From assembly GCA_022701365.1 (NCBI GenBank), contig JAKUHH010000207.1, positions 62,001-126,000 of the forward strand: a stretch of DNA of 64,000 nucleotides. Direction: 5' to 3'. Within the stretch, counting starts at the first letter, position 1. The number at the start of each line of letters is the position of its first letter. The DNA comes from Mycocentrospora acerina (taxonomy: Eukaryota; Ascomycota; Dothideomycetes; Pleosporales). The notes beneath the pieces are model-generated. The model had not been told where the DNA came from. It saw only the letters and a list, made by a program, of their open reading frames with translations, and made no database searches. Position numbers and translations under genes: made by a program. Shown one piece after another: positions 59,699 through 64,000 of the stretch.

Positions 59699-61005
59699 CT
59701 AGAGCCCATTCTCCGCAATCAGCTGTGGAACGTTGTGAATCTTTTTCTTCTCAAATTTTCCGTGAAATTTCGGCGCCGACTCTGACCATGCTTGATAGGT
59801 ATCATCCAGTACTCCCCAGCTACTCTCGCCCTCAGTCTAATTTAAGTTAGTGCCGTCAATTCAATTTGAGGAATGGCTGAACTTACCACAGGAGCGTTCC
59901 TAAATGTCGTGGTGTTGAGTGTCGTAATCAAATATGGATGTTTATCAACATCTGCAGTAGAGTCTAGTATGGCGATCGTCTGACCTGTTGAGTTGAATGA
60001 CTCCGCATGTCCTACTGCAAGGAATATTACATTCGATCCTCCGTTCACAGCATAGTATCGAGCTGATGCGGCATTGACTTCTAATTGCTCAAACCAGTTT
60101 ACCGCACGTGTCCCGTTTCCACCTGTACTACCAAGCGTTCCAGCGAACTGATTGTAGTCAGTTTGCCAGGGGAAAGCTGCAATGTGAATATCCTCACCCT
60201 GGGCCCAGAGGGACCATGCATAAGGGTGAAAATTCCTGAAAATGTGTTAATATAGCGATTTCAACCAGTGCCGTTAAGTCTCAACGTACTCATAGCAGTT
60301 CAACATGCCTATCCTTCCATATGGTGTCTGTGCAACTACCAAATCCTTTGCTTGATCCCCATCGCTGAAAAAGTCTCTCTCAGCACCGCTTGGCCGGACC
60401 TTTCGTCTTTGAATCAAAACATCACCCTCAGGCGAGAGAAGAGTTTGCGACATGTACGATGAGTTTCCATCCCTTTCTGCGAAGCCAAACGAAGTGTATA
60501 TTCCAGCTTTCTTGACAGCTTCAATAATCCGATTCCAGTCGGGAGAGCCAACAGTTAGAGTGTTAGCCCAATAGTCGGCCATTGTTTGACCAGTCGTATT
60601 GTAAAATTGATCATAATGCCCTGGGAACCACAGTTCGGGAAAGGCAATGAGTGCGTTGCCTTCTTCAGCAGCTCGAGCAATGAGACTGATTCCCAGATCG
60701 ATAGATCCGGGAAGATCGAAAGAATAAGGAGGCTTTGGCACAACGGGCGCATTGATTGCTGTCTTTGGCCAATTCCTAAAATGGAGTAAGCCTATGAATT
60801 AAAATACGAAGAGCAGTTTTGCTTACGCTGGACCGCTCCTGACTGAAGCAATCCTGAAGTTCTCTGGATCAAAGCGGGAATTTGAATTGAACCAGGCTCG
60901 TGATTGTAGCGTTGGTGCTGCCGCTGCGGATGCCAAAAGTAAAAATAGAGTAGAAAACATGACGAGGATGTAAGTTAATACAGAGGATTTCAGTGCGATA
61001 AACAT
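59699..61005 (-). CDS. nitrilase-family carbon-nitrogen hydrolase with signal peptide
   Basis: Member of the nitrilase branch, converting nitriles to acids (or hydrating cyanide). Exons 60827-61005, 60290-60775, 59887-60235 and 59699-59836 give 383 aa. The catalytic triad is visible: Glu107 (AFPELWFPGHYD), Lys185 (IQRRKVRPSGAERDFFSDGD) and Cys220 (GMLNCYE, spliced to NFHPYAW). RKVRPSGAER is characteristic of the fungal nitrilase/cyanide-hydratase branch rather than amidases. Unusually, the protein begins with a hydrophobic leader (MFIALKSSVLTYILVMFSTLFLLLASAAAAPT, split here as residues 1-20 and 21-32) that looks like a signal peptide; the mature part has several N-glycosylation sequons (NSS, NGT, NST, NTT). 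Most fungal nitrilases are cytosolic. Secretion or cell-surface location is inferred from this leader. Substrate is unknown. Confidence 0.92.
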
Positions 61006-64000
61006 CTTGCATTGCGCAGCGTACAATATATAAGTTCATTTGAGCATTGATTCTAACCGGCGTCTTTGTATTGTGAAGTGAATATCGGTCCGACGATGAT
61101 AGTGGCCCCCGTGTGGGAACTCAAAGACTGACTTGAAGTGAATGTGTGATCAATATTAGAGATTCTGTTAGCAATTTTTTTTCTTCTTGTTTGAAGGCTA
61201 GAGAGAAAGATAAGAAGCCGAGATATCAATTCTGGCTGAAGGAAACATCATACTAGCTAAGTTTGACGGAATGTAGTAGGTTTTCGAGAATTTTTTTACA
61301 CGCGAAGAAAGATAAGGAAAGAGACACATTCCGTACGGCTCATTATCAGAGCTATTTGTCAAGTTTCTCAAATTCTGCTATCATTAGGGATAGCGGCCCA
61401 GTTCTTGTACCGTTGGCAGTCTTGAACCATACGATTGTCTTGTTGCCGATGATGCCGACATTGCCGATGTTAGGCACATTTAGCCCACGGAGTTTCCTCG
61501 GATGTTCCGGCATTACTTTCTCCTAGTTTTACTGGATTTTATCGGTGGAGTCCTTCTAACTACACGCATTTTGATCTATCAGAATTTATCTCAGAAAATC
61601 CGAATAGCGCGATCTTGTGCTCTTGTGTCGCTTAGCACTGATCAACTCACAGACAAATGTGGACTCCACTAGATAAGAAGTGTTGCCTCCCTCAAAAAGC
61701 TGCAACATTCTTATCGCTATGATGCCGCAATCTTCCTTCGAGATTTTGAGCCGCAAGGATGATATTATCAACACTAACCGATTCTATCAAATAATAGGAG
61801 AGGGTGTTTCTTCCTTATGTATCATCTAGTTTGTTTTAAAGCTCATCTGTTACCACTTCTACGACATACATCAAGATTTCCAGATTTTATTTTTCAAATA
61901 CTTCGACTATCATTTTCGTCCTGCTTCGCTCACGTAGGTTGACACTGCGACCTTTTGGCCAGCTGTCGGGACACAGCCCTATCCCAATGTGCCATGCAAG
62001 CCAAAGGGTACAATGATCTATCATTTGAAAGATTACAGGATAGAGCAGTACATATACTCGGTGTACAAGCTAACCAGGATCTGCTACACATTATGGCGAC
62101 AAATCCTAACATTAGCGCTAATTTCTGAGAGAACGAGAGATGCGTAAAACTTAATTTTCTTCAAGGCAGTTGGTTTCAAGGTGTTTTGATTTCAGGGTAG
62201 TTTTAAATGAATTGAGTAATCATTCTCGATAAAGTGTCGCAATACAATGTGCACAATGAACAATTATGTGCTTGAAAAACGAAACTTATTAATATACGAC
62301 TTGTCTACAAAGTCCAGAACTGTCTTAATTGAACGCTTAATGAGAGATTACCGTTAGTTAAACTTCTTGGACTTTTGTGTGAAATGCACTGTATGGCATT
62401 AAAAATCATTAAAGTCAAACCCATACGCTAGGCTGCTAACTATCATCAAGGAGTATCTTGTTCCAAATTCACAGGATTGAGAAAAGTTCTCTGTACCTTC
62501 AAACTCAATACTGATAAATCTACTTAGATAGATACGCGAGACAAGTGGTAAATAGCGAGTAAGGTTACCGGATCTTACCATTGTGTAGGATCACTTCCCC
62601 TCGAAACACAATGTAACATGTACTGTACTCGAGTCTCAAGCCCCCCTCCCCCCCGGGAAAATAAGAATTTCAGACTCAGCAAAGCCTAGGTCTAATGTTG
62701 GAACTAGAAATATTTTCTACTTTCCATTAGTAACTAGTACATTGAACTACATGAAAGCTTCTTTCTAGAATCGATATAAATCTTTTAAATCTGGAGAGGA
62801 AAATTTACACAATTTTTACTGTCCATAGTCGCAATGTTAATGAGGTCTCTGTACTAATACTGAGGATTCAAATGCAATTTGAATCATTGCATGTGTATTT
62901 TGGACAGCACGGAGCCAGAATAAGATTTGTCGACGCCTCGGCCGAGCCACTAAGTCTGTGCTTCAAATGCTAGTCCATTGCAAGAGCCTCATTTTGCCAA
63001 GGCTAGTGACGCATTTTACCCCGCAAATCTCAAAGATGCATTAGAGAAAGCTAAGAACATAAAACTCATTTGTAAGCTCATCCGCTTGATCTTACTGAAC
63101 TTCGCCAGAGGAACAACGCTGCACTTTTCTTGGCGAACGAAACTGCTGTAATGAGACTAATCTAGCTTTGAGCAACCAGTCATGCTCATCAGGGCGAGCC
63201 GAATACCATAAAACTTGGTCCTTCGGGAATAAGCTAGTACTTACCCACAAAAGACTCTACAGTTCAAACAACGGTCAATTGATATAATGAAAAACTATTC
63301 GCGGGGAAAAGTGAAGGCACTAACTATACTAGAATGGACTTCACGTGTGGCGGTAGGGTATTTCCCGACTACTAGATTAATGCCAATCAGCCGGGGGTTT
63401 AATGGTCGTCATACTTGTCTAACTGAAACCTTGAATGCACTTAGAATAGACCTACTTAGTATTTACCCTAGTTGATGTCTTGACAAAATCACGTTGAAGG
63501 TCTCCATGGTCTTCAATGCCAAAGTTTTTCAAGATCGACATCGGATTGTGTATTGCTCCATATACGGTCACATTGTGCTCAACGTTGGAAATCATGCTGG
63601 AAAACAATGTGAGTTGGAATACATATATGCAAATTATAGAGAGCATCGGAATAATATCTGCACTAAAATCTGAATCTCTCAAGCACCCTAGAGTACTGTA
63701 TCGTATAAAGAACAATTTGAGATTGTTTTAGGAGCACTCATGATCGACTGAGTCATATCCAGGCATGATCAGTTGTCAGTTTAAAGGTAGTGGAACCTAA
63801 ATGGGGCTGCTGACGTGTAAATGCGTACAATGTAGGTCTGATTGACTTTCATCACTAAGACTGAAACAACTTAGCAACATTGATGAATGGAAACGGTTGC
63901 CCTACTACCGTTCGTACTTGAGAGTCTATATAAATCACATCCAGCTCATAGTTTTATTCGATATCCTTATACATAGGATATCTTCACTGCATGGTTCATC
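61006..64000. other. gene-poor right end
   Basis: Nearly 3 kb without a confident gene. Composition is AT-rich with scattered stops in all frames. One protein-like open stretch (61964-62128, +) is reported separately. An unusual CCCCCC/CCCGGG-rich spot lies at about 62641-62658. Promoter elements of an off-window gene could lie near 64000. Confidence 0.55.
61964..62128 (+). pseudogene. possible gene remnant: 54-codon protein-like tail
   Basis: An open frame preceded by an acceptor-like CCAG reads CRDTALSQCAMQAKGYNDLS, then FERLQDRAVHILGVQANQDL, and ends PNISANF before TGA. Composition and periodicity look like real helical protein, but I found no start, no upstream exon and no family. It could be the last exon of a degraded gene or chance. 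Confidence 0.25.

Noticed and set aside
1..64000. Secondary-metabolite gene cluster
   Set aside because: A flavin monooxygenase, a Zn2Cys6 regulator and a VOC protein are present but far apart, and no polyketide synthase, peptide synthetase, terpene synthase or prenyltransferase is seen.
1..64000. Transposon, CRISPR array or prokaryotic-type operon
   Set aside because: No transposase, reverse transcriptase, terminal repeats or spaced direct repeats were recognised; the repeats seen are simple tandem repeats.

Overview
The window is nuclear DNA of a filamentous ascomycete. The evidence is short spliceosomal introns (about 47-100 nt, GT-AG with CTRAC/CTAAT-like branch sites), fungal-only families (Zds, CreC/CreD, RTA1, Zn2Cys6 regulator, fungal rhodopsin-like membrane protein, cellobiose dehydrogenase) and UTR-rich intergenic DNA full of simple repeats. 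Gene content and style suggest Pezizomycotina, plausibly Dothideomycetes; the class is inference. Twenty protein-coding genes were resolved, nineteen complete and one running off the left edge. Exons were joined by hand, and every complete model closes to a whole number of codons. No tRNA, rRNA or transposon was recognised.

Left half (1-33 kb), conserved and gene-dense: a truncated Baeyer-Villiger-type flavin monooxygenase (-); the arrestin creD (-) and WD40 protein creC (-), two known carbon catabolite repression / ubiquitination factors, side by side; the mitochondrial Miro GTPase gem1 (+); a Zds-family PP2A regulator (+); a cytosolic GH18 hydrolase carrying a C-terminal UBA domain (-); the cell-cycle kinase cdk1 (-), divergent from an ALKBH1-type dioxygenase (+); an 845-aa protein of unknown function (-); mitochondrial hydroxyacid-oxoacid transhydrogenase (+); and a SET-domain protein with a signal peptide (-). 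Several of these genes have tiny first coding exons followed by repeat-laden first introns.

Right half (33-64 kb), sparser and visibly more AT-rich, with accessory functions: an RTA1-family membrane protein (+), a Zn2Cys6 regulator (+), a peroxisomal SCP-x type thiolase (-), a secreted cellobiose dehydrogenase with heme, flavin and CBM1 modules (+), a C2H2 regulator (-), a glyoxalase/VOC-fold protein (-), a small J-domain protein (+), a rhodopsin-like 7-TM protein (-) and a secreted nitrilase (-). Long stretches between them have no recognisable genes.

Most interesting candidates: the GH18-UBA fusion (a possible link between glycan cleavage and ubiquitin), the secretory SET protein, physical linkage of creC and creD, two GC-AG introns (one with a series of in-frame tandem acceptors), and the C2H2 gene whose reading frame needs a long intron containing a protein-like open stretch.
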